Counted from the first letter of the stretch, positions 18,275 to 27,894 are shown. The stretch: 64,000 bases of DNA from CAYFLR01 sp964343805 (GCA_964343805.1 CAYFLR010000004.1:124001-188000); one strand, 5' to 3'. Notes: generated by a model from the sequence alone, not told the origin. Numbers and translations: made by a program.

Positions 18275-19246
18275 ATGGGAGACCCATTTGTTGATGCCAG
18301 TTTTACCGCTTTGGAACACCTACCGGATGTAGATCTATATCAGCGTGATGATATAGGCCTTATTGTCATGAACCGCTTTAAAGATGATCGACGAGCTGCC
18401 CGCCAAGCTGCTAATCACCTTGATGAAGTGCTTATGAAGCAAGTTATGTCGGCGCTCTCTGATATGGAGAAAAATGATGGAATCTCATCTATCATATTAA
18501 CCAGTGCTCACCGTATGGCTTTTTCACGTGGAGCCAAAATTGAAATCATTTTAGATCGAAATTTAGAAGAGGCTTTGGAGGTTGTAAGTCAAGCTCAAGA
18601 GATTATTCTTCATCTGCAACGCCTCAAAAAACCCGTTATTGCTGCCGTGAATGGCCTCGCCTTTGGAGGTGGTTTTGAAGTGGCCATGGCCTGTGACTAT
18701 CGAATTGCAGGTGATAGAAATACTGTTGTATTTGGTCTACCTGAAGCTTCTTTAGGAGTTATAGCTGGAATGGGGGGAACCCAAAACCTAGCCAACTTTG
18801 TAGGAAAAGATAAGTGCAATGAGTATATGATTTCGGCACAGGGCGATATCAATTTCGAAAAAGCTCTTGAGCACGGTATTGCCGATAAGGTTGTCCCCTA
18901 CGCCGATCTCATCACTGAAGCCTATAATTTCGCTAAAGCGGGTAATCTGAAGAAGGCTTATGATGCAGATCATTTGAAAGATGGAACCATCGATCGCGAA
19001 ACTGTTAGAGCCGAGATTAAAGATTGGCTTGCCAATGAAAAAACCCCTGAGGATCTCCCTGGAAAGGCGGCTCCTTTATCACGTAAACTGATCTATTTTG
19101 TGGCTGCCAAGACTTCCAAGGATAAATATGGCGATGCCCTTATCATAGAGCAAGAAGCATTTAGTTATCTAGTAACCACAGCCGATGCCCAGGAAGGGGT
19201 AAAGGCTCTCATCGAAGGCCGCGAAGCAAGCTTTCAAGGAAAATAG
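18275..19246 (+). CDS. Enoyl-CoA hydratase/isomerase (crotonase family)
   Basis: A 323-residue crotonase-family enzyme, expected to hydrate trans-2-enoyl-CoA in beta-oxidation. The oxyanion-hole segments are AFSRGAKIE and NGLAFGGGFEVAMACDYRIA. Both catalytic Glu positions are present: Glu in GGGFE and Glu in LPEASLGVIAGMGGTQ. It resembles the N-terminal hydratase part of FadB/FadJ, here encoded separately from the 3-hydroxyacyl-CoA dehydrogenase. The ATG at 18275 has AGAAGGGGGG before it. The acyl-CoA dehydrogenase gene starts 9 bases after its stop. Confidence 0.88.
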   Translation: MGDPFVDASFTALEHLPDVDLYQRDDIGLIVMNRFKDDRRAARQAANHLDEVLMKQVMSALSDMEKNDGISSIILTSAHRMAFSRGAKIEIILDRNLEEALEVVSQAQEIILHLQRLKKPVIAAVNGLAFGGGFEVAMACDYRIAGDRNTVVFGLPEASLGVIAGMGGTQNLANFVGKDKCNEYMISAQGDINFEKALEHGIADKVVPYADLITEAYNFAKAGNLKKAYDADHLKDGTIDRETVRAEIKDWLANEKTPEDLPGKAAPLSRKLIYFVAAKTSKDKYGDALIIEQEAFSYLVTTADAQEGVKALIEGREASFQGK

Positions 19247-19255
19247 GAGTACAAT

Positions 19256-21052
19256 ATGGCTGAGAATTTATACGAACGCAATAAAGACATTCAATTTTAC
19301 TTTGATTCCTACTTAGACTTAAAATCCATCATTGATCTCAAAGAGGACTATTATGAGAATCTGCACAATGATGAAGATGTGCCTGCCAATTTTGAAGAGG
19401 CTGCAGATAACTCTAAGAGTATCTTAAATTACATTGGACATATCTGCTCTGAAACTATTTTGCCTAACTCAGAAGCAGTTGATCAGCAGGGAGCTACCTA
19501 TGATGCTGCTACCAAAAAAGTGAGCTTTGCACCTGGCACCCAAGAAAACATTGATGCCCTCACTGAGGCCGGGCTCATGGGCCTCACTCTTCCTCGTCGC
19601 TATGGGGGAATGAATCAGTGTGAAACCATCCTAGTTTCCGGTATTGAAATGCTTTCTGCCGCGGATGCTGGTCTTATGACCATTTGGGGATTGCAGGGTA
19701 TTGGAGAAACTATTTACCACTTTGCTGATGATGAAGTGAAGGATAAGTATTTACCTAAACTCGCTTCCGGTGAATACACTGCAGCTATGGTATTAACTGA
19801 GGCCAATGCGGGTTCTGACTTAGGCTCTGTAACCACCAAAGCTCGTTATGATGAAGATAAGAAAAAGTGGTTAATCAACGGATCAAAACGTTTCATCACC
19901 AACGGTGGGGCGGAAGTGATGCTCGTGCTTGCTCGTACCGAAGATGATTCCGACGGAGATGTTCGTGGTCTTTCCATGTTCCTAGTTGAGCAGAAGGACA
20001 TTGAAGTTTCAAGAATTGAGCACAAACTGGGAATCAATGGTTCTCCCACCTGTGAGCAAATCTTTGAAGACTCTGAAGGAATCCTTATCGGTAAGAGACG
20101 TTTTGGTCTGGTAAAATATCTTTTCTCTCTCATGAACAGTGCTCGTCTTGGTTGTGCTGCTCAAGGTTTAGGAATTGCGCAAATCGCTTTTGATGAAGCT
20201 TTAAAATATGCTGGTGAAAGAGAGCAGTTTGGAACGAAAATTATTGAGTTCCCTGCCGTTGCAGATATGCTGGTAAACATGAAAGTGGACATCGAAGCTA
20301 CCAGAGCTATCGTATACAACTGTGCTTGGATGGTGGACTGCTACAGTGGCTATGAACACCGAGTGGAAGTTCTCAAAGAGAAAATCAAAAACGCCGAAGG
20401 CGAAGAGAAAGAGAAACTTAAGAAAGAGCGTAAGAAGGCAATGGACGAAGGTAAAATGTACCGACAGTATGCCGACGTATTAACTCCTCTTGCTAAGCTA
20501 AAAAGTGGTTCCATGGTGAACCGTGTCACATCTGATGCCATTCAAGTCTTGGGCGGAGTAGGGTACACCACTGAATTCCCAGTGGAGCGCTATTTCCGAG
20601 ATGCTCGTATCGTAGATATTTATGAAGGAACTGGTCAGCTTCAGGTGAAAGCAGCAATTTCCGGATCTTTAAACAACTACTTAAAGCCTCTTATGACAGC
20701 CTTGGCTGATAAGGCCAAAGCCAGCAGTGATGATCAAGTGAAGGGATTCTTAGCCACACTCACTAAGGGTGAAGAGTCCATTACCAAAGCCATCGCTCAC
20801 ATTAAATCACTCGCTGATGATCCCGATTATGAAACCTTCCTCCATCTTCATGAGCGCAAGCTATGCGAAATGACTTTAGATGTTTACATTGGTTACCTGC
20901 TTTTAGATCAGCACAGTTTAGATCGTAAGAAGAAGGTAATTAAAAAATACTTAGAGTCCATGGAGCCCAGAGTTGATATGGCACTCGCAGGTATTTTAAA
21001 TGGAAATACTGACACCATGTCCAGCTTTAAGGATTTAACTGAGTTGGTTTAA
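19256..21052 (+). CDS. Acyl-CoA dehydrogenase, FadE-like
   Basis: A 598-residue FAD enzyme that introduces the trans-2 double bond in beta-oxidation. Typical motifs: LTEANAGSDLGSVTTKA (FAD and substrate binding), RFITNGG, and at the C-terminal helical domain VLGGVGYTTEFPVERYFRDARIVDIYEGT, where the Glu in YEGT is the expected catalytic base. It carries an extra insertion of charged helix (residues 375-400, rich in KEK) and a C-terminal domain of about 120 residues beyond the core, as in ACDH types of 580-600 residues. It sits between hydratase and dehydrogenase genes. Confidence 0.9.
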   Translation: MAENLYERNKDIQFYFDSYLDLKSIIDLKEDYYENLHNDEDVPANFEEAADNSKSILNYIGHICSETILPNSEAVDQQGATYDAATKKVSFAPGTQENIDALTEAGLMGLTLPRRYGGMNQCETILVSGIEMLSAADAGLMTIWGLQGIGETIYHFADDEVKDKYLPKLASGEYTAAMVLTEANAGSDLGSVTTKARYDEDKKKWLINGSKRFITNGGAEVMLVLARTEDDSDGDVRGLSMFLVEQKDIEVSRIEHKLGINGSPTCEQIFEDSEGILIGKRRFGLVKYLFSLMNSARLGCAAQGLGIAQIAFDEALKYAGEREQFGTKIIEFPAVADMLVNMKVDIEATRAIVYNCAWMVDCYSGYEHRVEVLKEKIKNAEGEEKEKLKKERKKAMDEGKMYRQYADVLTPLAKLKSGSMVNRVTSDAIQVLGGVGYTTEFPVERYFRDARIVDIYEGTGQLQVKAAISGSLNNYLKPLMTALADKAKASSDDQVKGFLATLTKGEESITKAIAHIKSLADDPDYETFLHLHERKLCEMTLDVYIGYLLLDQHSLDRKKKVIKKYLESMEPRVDMALAGILNGNTDTMSSFKDLTELV

Positions 21053-21070
21053 GTTTGAAAGGATTTGATT

Positions 21071-22267
21071 ATGAGTAAAATTGAAAAAGTTGCCGTGATC
21101 GGTGCTGGAATTATGGGAGCAGGTATTGCTTCGGCCATCTTCCGTAAAAAGATGGCTGTGACTCTCTTTGATGTAGATCAAAAAATGCTAGCCGACTCGG
21201 TAGAAGGTATTCGAAAAGGGGCCCGGAGAGGGATGGATCCTAACTTAGTGCAAGGCGCTGCCACTATGGAAGAGGCGGTTAAAGATGTGGATCTTGTTAT
21301 CGAAGCTATTGTAGAAAATATGGATGTGAAAAAGAAAGTGTTTGCCGAGATGGATAAGCATGCGGGGCCAAATACTATTTTTGCTAGCAACACCTCTTCA
21401 CTATCTATCGCCCAGATGGCGGAAGCCACTAACCGTAAAGATCATTTTGTGGGTCTGCACTTTTTTAACCCTGCTGTAATTATGCGCTTGGTTGAGATCA
21501 TTTTGACTCCAGAAACCTCCCAGGAGGTCACAGATACGGTCACTGCTTTTGTAAGCGATATCCGTAAAACCGGCGTAAAAGTGAAAGAGTCACCTGGTTT
21601 TGTCGTGAACCGCATTCTAGTTCCCCTCGTCAACGAAGCTTTCTATCTCTTAGATGAGTTTAAAAAGGATTTTGATGACGATGAAATCAAATGTGCGCTC
21701 GACATTGATGCCGCTATGGAAAAAGAGAACATCCTTCTGATGGGACCTTTTAACTTAGCAGATATGATTGGTCTTGATACCGCTTTTAGTGTAGCCGAAA
21801 TCATCTACGATGGTTTTAAAGGTAAGAAGTGTTATGAACCCTCTTCCTTCTTCCGCAGCTACTATGATCAAAAGTTCTTTGGTCGCAAAGCAGGTCGAGG
21901 AGTTTATTACTATGGATCGGAAGAGATTGATCCTGATAAGAACCCCAATCTCGATCAAAATAAAAACAGTGTGACCGCACCCGATGCTCCCAAGTTCAAC
22001 TGGGAAATCCTCACTGCCGCTATGGTTAACGAGGCCTTCCGTCTCTTAGATGAGAATATAGTAGAGTCTTTTAAAGATGTGGAAACCTGTGTAGAACTAG
22101 GTGCAAGATGGCCCAAAGGTCCTTTTGCCTTAGCGAAACAGATGGGGGTAAAACGAGTGATCGAAGTGCTTAATGAGCGGAAACAGGCTACCGGTCATGA
22201 CCGTTATGAGCCCAGCCCACTTTTAAGCAATCTCACAGAAGAATTGGTTAACTATTTTAACGAATAG
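21071..22267 (+). CDS. 3-Hydroxyacyl-CoA dehydrogenase
   Basis: A 398-residue NAD-dependent enzyme that oxidises L-3-hydroxyacyl-CoA. The N-terminal Rossmann motif is VIGAGIMGAGIA; the conserved catalytic region is FVGLHFFNPAVIMRLVEII with His; SPGFVVNRILVPLVNEAF leads into the first C-terminal domain, and a second C-terminal domain carries NEAFRLLDENIVESFKDVE and WPKGPFAL. I choose ATG 21071, seven bases after AAAGGA, over a TTG six bases earlier. It follows the acyl-CoA dehydrogenase by 18 bases. It is unfused from the hydratase, unlike E. coli FadB. Confidence 0.9.
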   Translation: MSKIEKVAVIGAGIMGAGIASAIFRKKMAVTLFDVDQKMLADSVEGIRKGARRGMDPNLVQGAATMEEAVKDVDLVIEAIVENMDVKKKVFAEMDKHAGPNTIFASNTSSLSIAQMAEATNRKDHFVGLHFFNPAVIMRLVEIILTPETSQEVTDTVTAFVSDIRKTGVKVKESPGFVVNRILVPLVNEAFYLLDEFKKDFDDDEIKCALDIDAAMEKENILLMGPFNLADMIGLDTAFSVAEIIYDGFKGKKCYEPSSFFRSYYDQKFFGRKAGRGVYYYGSEEIDPDKNPNLDQNKNSVTAPDAPKFNWEILTAAMVNEAFRLLDENIVESFKDVETCVELGARWPKGPFALAKQMGVKRVIEVLNERKQATGHDRYEPSPLLSNLTEELVNYFNE

Positions 22268-22336
22268 GTTTTTAATTGGTTGAAGCAGCAGGGCTGTTTC
22301 AATCTCATTTTTGTAATTAATTTTTTGGAGGAACAC

Positions 22337-22585
22337 ATGGCACAAGATTTAGCAGCCGTAACCGAGGACATGAAAGAAACCGCAGCAGAATTCGTAGGAA
22401 TTGAGCCAGATGAGCTTAAATTAGATCAAAAGCTTCGTTTAGAGTATGGCTTAAGCTCTATTGATGCAGCTGAGTTAATCATGATGATGGAAGATAAGTA
22501 TGGATTAAAGATTCCTGTTGAGGAAGCTCAAAAGATCTTATCTACCCAAGATGCGATCGATTATATTATGAAGAACGCAAAGTAA
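22337..22585 (+). CDS. Acyl carrier protein in the beta-oxidation operon
   Basis: An 82-residue acidic, helical carrier protein. The start is the ATG at 22337 after GGAGG, not 57 bases earlier. The phosphopantetheine attachment Ser is in EYGLSSIDAAELIMMMED; the usual fatty-acid ACP motif is DSLD, so the preceding Asp is replaced by Ser. The remaining sequence (FVGIEPDELKLDQKL, KIPVEEAQKI) fits the ACP fold. Its place between 3-hydroxyacyl-CoA dehydrogenase and thiolase genes is unusual, because CoA rather than ACP carries substrates in catabolism. It may serve a dedicated lipid or hydroxy-acid synthesis, or shuttle acyl groups from this pathway. Confidence 0.85.
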   Translation: MAQDLAAVTEDMKETAAEFVGIEPDELKLDQKLRLEYGLSSIDAAELIMMMEDKYGLKIPVEEAQKILSTQDAIDYIMKNAK

Positions 22586-22602
22586 TATTGTGTCTATAAT
22601 CC

Positions 22603-22625
22603 GGGTCTTCCCCTAGGGAGGGCCC
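22603..22625 (+). promoter_or_regulatory. Intercistronic hairpin after the carrier protein gene
   Basis: GGGTCTTCCC pairs with GGGAGGGCCC over ten positions (two wobbles) around a CTA loop, then CTGATTTATTT. It is strong, but the following T-rich stretch is broken. It could be a partial terminator that lowers expression of the two thiolase genes or protects the ACP mRNA. Confidence 0.5.
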
Positions 22626-22661
22626 TGATTTATTTAACACTATTTCAAAAGGAAGAGATCC

Positions 22662-23900
22662 ATGGCAGGAAAATATCATGATGACGACATTGTAATTTTA
22701 GAGGCAACGAGATCCATCATAGGTTCGGGAAGTGGCAGTTTGAAAGATATGCCGGTGGATGAGTTAGGTGCCTACGTTGTTGAAGGACTTTTGGAAAGAG
22801 TCGAAAAGAAAAGCTCTAAATTTAAAAGAGAGCAAATTGATCAGATGGTCTGTGGTCTTTCTATCGGTGCAGGACTTGCCCAAAATGTACCAAGACAAAT
22901 CTGTAAACACACCAATATGAATGAAATGCCTTCCGCATTTGTAATTAATGAAATGTGTGCCTCCGGGATGGAATCCATCATCCAAGGAATACGCATTTTA
23001 AATGTGGGAGACTGTAAATATGCCCTCGTGGGCGGAGTGGAGAATGTATCTCAATCTCCTTTTCTTATCACCACCGAGCAACTCATTGAGTGGCAAGATA
23101 AGAAAGTAGAAGAGATTCAAATGACCGTTAAAAAAGCGGATATGTATGATGGCTTGTGGGATAAATTAGAAGATGTTCACACCATCTATCACGCTGAAAA
23201 TACCACCAAAGAATGGGTGGATGCCAGAGGCCTCGATCATGATGAATTTAAACTGCGCATTGATGATTACGCTTTCTTAAGTCATGAGCGAGCCAAGAAA
23301 GCCATCGAAGCTGGTGCTTTTAATGATGAGATCATTTTATCAGCCAAGAGCGGTGATAAAGATGAAAATCCAGCTAAGAAAAATATCAAAATAATGAACA
23401 AAAGAGCAGGAACTCAATTTACCCCAGATGGAGTTTTCCTTTCAAATCATAATTCTCCACCTCTTGCTAATGGCGCCGCATTCTTACTTATCACAAAGTA
23501 CAAAGATGCTAAAGAGCTGGGAATTGAGCCGATGGCTAAAATTACCGGTTATGGCTATGCGGGAACCACTCCCGAGAAATTCCTCCTTGCTCCTATTGGT
23601 GCAGTGAATAGTCTGCTGCAAAAAACCGGTACTAAAATTGCCGATTACGATCTTATAGAAGCCAACTCCGCTTTCGGTTCTCAAATGATTTTCAATCAAG
23701 AGGAGCTGGGGCTGGATATGGATAAAACCAATGTATTTGGTGACTGTATTGCTTTGGGACATCCCATTGGAGCAGCAGGCGCTCGTATTTTAACCACCTT
23801 ATTATATGGATTAATACACAACCAACAACGGCTCGGTCTAGCCTCTATCTGTTTAGGGGGGGGAAACGGATTAGCCATGAGTATTGAAAGGATGAGTTAA
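22662..23900 (+). CDS. Thiolase (acetyl-CoA acyltransferase family), first copy
   Basis: A 412-residue thiolase. The acyl-accepting Cys is Cys 99 in NEMCASGMESI; the other catalytic regions are ALGHPIGAAGARI (His) and CLGGGNGLAM (second Cys). The segment NSAFGSQ takes the place of the common NEAFAAQ. It would cleave 3-ketoacyl-CoA or condense two acetyl-CoA. The ATG at 22662 lies behind AAGGAAGAG. The stop overlaps the start of the second thiolase in a TAATG junction, so the two are translationally coupled and may act as a pair or hetero-oligomer. Confidence 0.88.
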   Translation: MAGKYHDDDIVILEATRSIIGSGSGSLKDMPVDELGAYVVEGLLERVEKKSSKFKREQIDQMVCGLSIGAGLAQNVPRQICKHTNMNEMPSAFVINEMCASGMESIIQGIRILNVGDCKYALVGGVENVSQSPFLITTEQLIEWQDKKVEEIQMTVKKADMYDGLWDKLEDVHTIYHAENTTKEWVDARGLDHDEFKLRIDDYAFLSHERAKKAIEAGAFNDEIILSAKSGDKDENPAKKNIKIMNKRAGTQFTPDGVFLSNHNSPPLANGAAFLLITKYKDAKELGIEPMAKITGYGYAGTTPEKFLLAPIGAVNSLLQKTGTKIADYDLIEANSAFGSQMIFNQEELGLDMDKTNVFGDCIALGHPIGAAGARILTTLLYGLIHNQQRLGLASICLGGGNGLAMSIERMS

Positions 23901-25250
23901 TGAGTGGAAAAATTGAAGAATTAGTCATTTGTGGTGCGGTGCGTTCTCCTTTTAGTTTCGGTAACAAAATGCAGGGCATGAAGCCTCAATTTTTACTTGC
24001 TGATGTCTTAAAAGAATTAGTGAAACGCTACAATCTTGATCCTAAGCATGTATCTTCGGTGATCACTGGTGCAGTGAAGCAAGATACCCGGACTCCTAAT
24101 GTGGGTCGTATTGCTGCACAGTTTGCTGGTTTCCCCGATGAAACTACCGACTACTCAGTACAAAGTAACTGTAACTCTGGCTTTATGGGGCTTCAGTCTA
24201 CTTTAGGTCGAATTCTCCTTGGTGAAGGTGACCTTCATATTGCATCTGGTGTGGAGAGTATGAGTAACTTTGGTTTTCGTCTCGACCTCCAGCCCGGAAA
24301 ATATGGAAGTGTTGATGATCTCAATAACGGTGTGAAAGATGATCCCACCGCATTTTTGGAGAATGCCACTTTTGTAGAGTGTCTCGGTGAAGGTCTCAAA
24401 GACACCGACAACGATCTTTCTATGATTGAGATTGCTGAGATATTAGCCAATCTCTATGGCATTTCTAGAGAAGAGCAAGATGAACTCTCTCTTGATCATT
24501 TAAGAAAAGCGGTGGAAGCGGTTGAGGGTGATAAACTTGCTAAGTACATTTGTGAGTTAGGTGACTTCAAAAAAGACTCCTATCCTTTAAACCGTAAGAG
24601 AATGTTGAAGCGTCCAGAAAACTTTAGCAAAGCAGCTCCTGTATTTGCTGAAGATTCAGCCTTTATCACTGCTGCTGACTTTTATAAAAAGCATGAAAAA
24701 GATCTAAAAGCACTCGGTTTTAAAGGTGATAAGATCACTCCTACCGTATCTATGTATAATGCTTGTATTCCTGGTGATGGTGCGGCAGCTGCTATCGTAA
24801 CCACTGAAACCAAAGCTAAAGAATTAGGTCTCACGCCACTGCTTAGAATTGTAAGTTGGGGAGTTGTAGGCGTAAATCCTGTGATTATGGGCATTGGTCC
24901 TTTAGAAGCGGTTCATGATGCTTNNNNNNNNNNATCGTCCTAAAACCAAAAGAGCGGATGGCCTTGAGATGGATAAGATGGATCTTATCGAAATCCATGA
25001 AGCTTTCGCAGCCCAAGTTCTCTCTGTATTTAAAGGCAGTGAGCAGAAGTATGGCCGTAAATGGGATCGCTCTAAGATCAATCCTTATGGTGGATCTATC
25101 GCTTATACCCATCCATTAGGTGCGACTAACTTTAGACTGATCTGTAACATCCTCTCTTACTTTGATGAGGACTCATCAGCGAAGTATGCTGTTGCCAGTG
25201 GCTGTGCCGGTGGTGGACACGGTGCGGCTTTTGTATTTGAGAGATATTAA
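23900..25250 (+). CDS. Thiolase, second copy, interrupted by an assembly gap
   Basis: The first part (start ATG at 23900) has the active Cys 91 in SNCNSGFMG, and after the ten-N gap the second part has HEAFAAQ, AYTHPLGATNFRL (His) and SGCAGGGHGAAF (second Cys). Together they form a complete thiolase of about 450 residues, similar to the large FadI-type subunit. The frame changes across the gap, so the N run does not reflect the true missing length. It ends the beta-oxidation operon and is followed by a strong terminator. Compared with the first thiolase, the active-site context differs, suggesting a different substrate range. Confidence 0.86.
24924..24933. other. Assembly gap of ten N
   Basis: Ten undetermined bases in the second thiolase gene. 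The frame before and after differs, so the length is a placeholder. Confidence 0.95.
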
Positions 25251-25278
25251 GATCTCCAAATAAATTGATGTAATGATT

Positions 25279-25314
25279 AAAAGCCCCTTGGTCTTCGGAT
25301 CAGGGGGCTTTTTT
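25279..25314. terminator. Bidirectional intrinsic terminator after the beta-oxidation operon
   Basis: AAAAGCCCC and GGGGCTTTTTT form a strong GC stem with a TTCG-containing apex, followed by a T run on the plus strand and preceded by an A run that serves the minus strand. It lies between the end of the thiolase gene and the end of the convergent TPR gene. Confidence 0.9.
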
Positions 25315-26293
25315 ATCCTTTCCGGCACTTACCTGCATAAAAGCGGTATTTCTTTTTAAAACTAGGATCTTTTTTCAGTTGGCGATATTTGTTTCGATAA
25401 TTTCTCAGCGCTTTCTTAGCTTTGCAATATTGACCTGTTTGAGCATAAGAATGAGCGAGATTTAATGGAACACCTTGTAAGCGAGGGGTGAGCTTAAGAG
25501 CCTTTTTAAAATCAGAAATAGCCTTGTCATGTTGTCCAAGTGATTCAAACATCAGAGCTCGCCAGACATAGTAGTCATGGTCGGTAGGATCTTTCTTTAT
25601 TAGGTGGCTCACCTCTTTCTCTGCAAGATCCCATTGGCCTAGCATTTTATAGGTGTAAAAAGTCTTCCATCTCAGAGTCTCTCTATCTCCACAACGATTG
25701 AAATAACTCTGGGCTTTTTTTATAAACAATTCATACTTTTTCAGATCAATAAGTCGTTCGGCCAATTCAATAATGGTTTCATCACAGAGTTTACTAGACT
25801 TTTCTATAAGCCCTTCAGTATATTCATCATGCTTTTCAATCTGAGCAGGTAATTTAACAAGCGGCTTTAACTGGATGGAGTCTTTAAGGATGTAAGCGGG
25901 CCAGAAGAGGAGAGACATAACAAAAATGATATTGAGTAAGACGCTATAATCTGTAGCCTGGAAGTCCATCGAGCTAGGATTTTTGTTTTCTTGAGTCTCA
26001 ACTCCTTTAAAGAAGAGGAGTTTAAAGATCACAATCAGGCCGTAAATGGGAATAAAGGTGCCAAGAGCATAAGCCCAACTTTTACCTAAGTCGATACTGC
26101 GTTTGGCTGCAATAACTAAAAAGAAGCCCCAGAGTGAGAGTATCAGCATTAAAGTTCCAAAAAGCGGAGGCCTTTCTGATCCATTTGAATAATCACCCAC
26201 CAAGGTTATGAAAATTACACTGAGGAGGGTGATCCCTATTATGTAACTCCGATAAAAACTCCATCTTCCCATTGGTTTTAAGCCTGTGTCCAT
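25313..26293 (-). CDS. Membrane protein with C-terminal TPR repeats
   Basis: A 326-residue protein starting at the ATG at 26293, which has a perfect AGGAGG before it; a longer reading frame to 26344 lacks this. The N-terminal part has four membrane helices (SYIIGITLLSVIFITLV, LMLILSLWGFFLVIAA, YALGTFIPIYGLIVIF, and LLNIIFVMSLLFWPAYIL). From about residue 185 onward are TPR units, including WALMFESLGQHDKAISDFKK-like helices and NLAHSYAQTGQYCKAKKAL. TPRs usually bind partner proteins; the partner is unknown. It lies alone on its strand. Confidence 0.75.
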   Translation of the reverse strand: MDTGLKPMGRWSFYRSYIIGITLLSVIFITLVGDYSNGSERPPLFGTLMLILSLWGFFLVIAAKRSIDLGKSWAYALGTFIPIYGLIVIFKLLFFKGVETQENKNPSSMDFQATDYSVLLNIIFVMSLLFWPAYILKDSIQLKPLVKLPAQIEKHDEYTEGLIEKSSKLCDETIIELAERLIDLKKYELFIKKAQSYFNRCGDRETLRWKTFYTYKMLGQWDLAEKEVSHLIKKDPTDHDYYVWRALMFESLGQHDKAISDFKKALKLTPRLQGVPLNLAHSYAQTGQYCKAKKALRNYRNKYRQLKKDPSFKKKYRFYAGKCRKG

Positions 26294-26525
26294 TTTTCCT
26301 CCTAGTAAAATACCCAAAACACTAATTTGCAAAATAGATGCCAATGATTAGGGGTGTTCAAGTATTAAATATTACAAAGAAAAATAATTAGTCTAATTGA
26401 AGAATACTGAGATTTGTATAGAGTTTATACAGAAGAGTGCTACCACTGTCTCAAATTGTTTTCTGGCTGTCAAAATTATCGTCAAGATATCAATGGATTA
26501 AAAAAAAAGATTAAACAAATGATGG

Positions 26526-26537
26526 AAAGGTACCTTT
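26526..26537. promoter_or_regulatory. Perfect 12-base palindrome upstream of the ankyrin lipoprotein gene
   Basis: AAAGGTACCTTT, followed by a T run, lies 80 bases before the start. It might be an operator or a weak terminator-like stem. Confidence 0.3.
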
Positions 26538-26616
26538 TTTGCATATTTTGACATCAGGCTCATTGGGAGTTTGAACTATCTCGCTTTGAAGTTTTGAAAA
26601 TTTGAAAGGAAGCAAA

Positions 26617-27858
26617 ATGAATCAATTAGTCAGACTTTTTCTTATATTATTAGGTTTAACTCTAATTTCTTGTGCCGGAGAAGACCTTTACCCCCTTAAA
26701 CACCAGATTAAAGAAGTGAACGGAAGTAAAACGGTGGGAATAGGGCAAATAAAGCAGCAGACAGACTGTAGTCAGTTTATGGACTATGTCCATAGTCAAG
26801 GAGATTGGCAGATTAATGGGACTTTCGGAGATTTTGTACTCCGTAAAAACGGGGACCAAAATATTGTTAATTTTGCAAGAAACTGTTCTGATATAAATCA
26901 AACTGACGAATTTGGCAAAACCCCTTTACATGTTGCAGTCTATTTTAACCTGCCTTCTGTCAGCCTTAAATTAATCGAGTTAAATGCCAACGTAGATGTG
27001 AAAGTTGCGGCCAGCCAATATGTCAGAGACAATGCTCTTTCTTTAGCTATTCGCAATAGACACTTTGATCCTAATAGCTCCTTGACTGCTAAACTTTTAG
27101 ACAAAACTAAGAACTTTGGACCCGCATTGATAGCAGCAGCCAGCAGAACTTTTGGCTATGAAAAGGTGATCTCCTATCCCTTCTACAGAAATTTAATTGA
27201 CCGAGCTTCCCATCTGGATCAAATGGATATGGACATTGCTTTATTAGATGCTGCCAGCAGCGGTTCCTATTTGAAAGTGAGAGATTTGATAGAGTTAGGA
27301 GCAAATGTCAATTTTACTTACTACGCTTATAAAAAGACCCCTTTGCATTCTGTTGCTACTAGTTATAATCCGGAGGATGAAGAGGATCAGGATTTGAGGG
27401 CAAAAACGGCAATTCTTTTGATCGAAAATGGAGCTGATTTAGAGTCTCAACAAAGTGAGCAATATAATGATACACCCTTACATACGGCTGCTCGATTTGG
27501 AGTAACTAAAGTCGCCCAAGTTCTAATAAAGGCGGGGGCAAATATTGACTCTTTGAATGATAAGAATCAAACACCACTCTATTTAGCGATTGATCAAAAT
27601 AGGCCTCAGGTGGTTAAATTACTTGTAGAAAGTGAGGCAGACGTAACAAAAGTTGATGAATATAATAATACTTATATGCAACTGGCAGCTGTTAAATATG
27701 CGTCTGACTTCAGAATCGATTCAACTATTATTAGAACTCTTATGTTTAGACCAGTTCCGACCGGTCTCGTGTCTACTTATTATAAAAAGTCCCCTTCAGA
27801 GATGGTTATACATAAAAGTAAAACTCTCTCCTTGGTATTAAAACTAGCTGGTTATTAG
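26617..27858 (+). CDS. Ankyrin-repeat lipoprotein
   Basis: A 413-residue lipoprotein (signal ending LISC, Cys 19) starting at the ATG at 26617 behind AAAGGA. Ankyrin repeats are clear: TDEFGKTPLHVAVYFN, KKTPLHSVATSYN, NDTPLHTAARFGVTKVAQVL, and NQTPLYLAIDQNRPQVVKLL, each followed by the usual G/A-N-V/I-D pattern (LNANVDVK, GANIDSLND). An imperfect repeat ends the protein. Ankyrin repeats mediate protein contacts; a surface or periplasmic role follows from the lipid anchor. No partner gene is evident. Confidence 0.82.
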   Translation: MNQLVRLFLILLGLTLISCAGEDLYPLKHQIKEVNGSKTVGIGQIKQQTDCSQFMDYVHSQGDWQINGTFGDFVLRKNGDQNIVNFARNCSDINQTDEFGKTPLHVAVYFNLPSVSLKLIELNANVDVKVAASQYVRDNALSLAIRNRHFDPNSSLTAKLLDKTKNFGPALIAAASRTFGYEKVISYPFYRNLIDRASHLDQMDMDIALLDAASSGSYLKVRDLIELGANVNFTYYAYKKTPLHSVATSYNPEDEEDQDLRAKTAILLIENGADLESQQSEQYNDTPLHTAARFGVTKVAQVLIKAGANIDSLNDKNQTPLYLAIDQNRPQVVKLLVESEADVTKVDEYNNTYMQLAAVKYASDFRIDSTIIRTLMFRPVPTGLVSTYYKKSPSEMVIHKSKTLSLVLKLAGY

Positions 27859-27894
27859 AAATTAGTAGATAGGAAGTTTTTTTATTGAATTATT

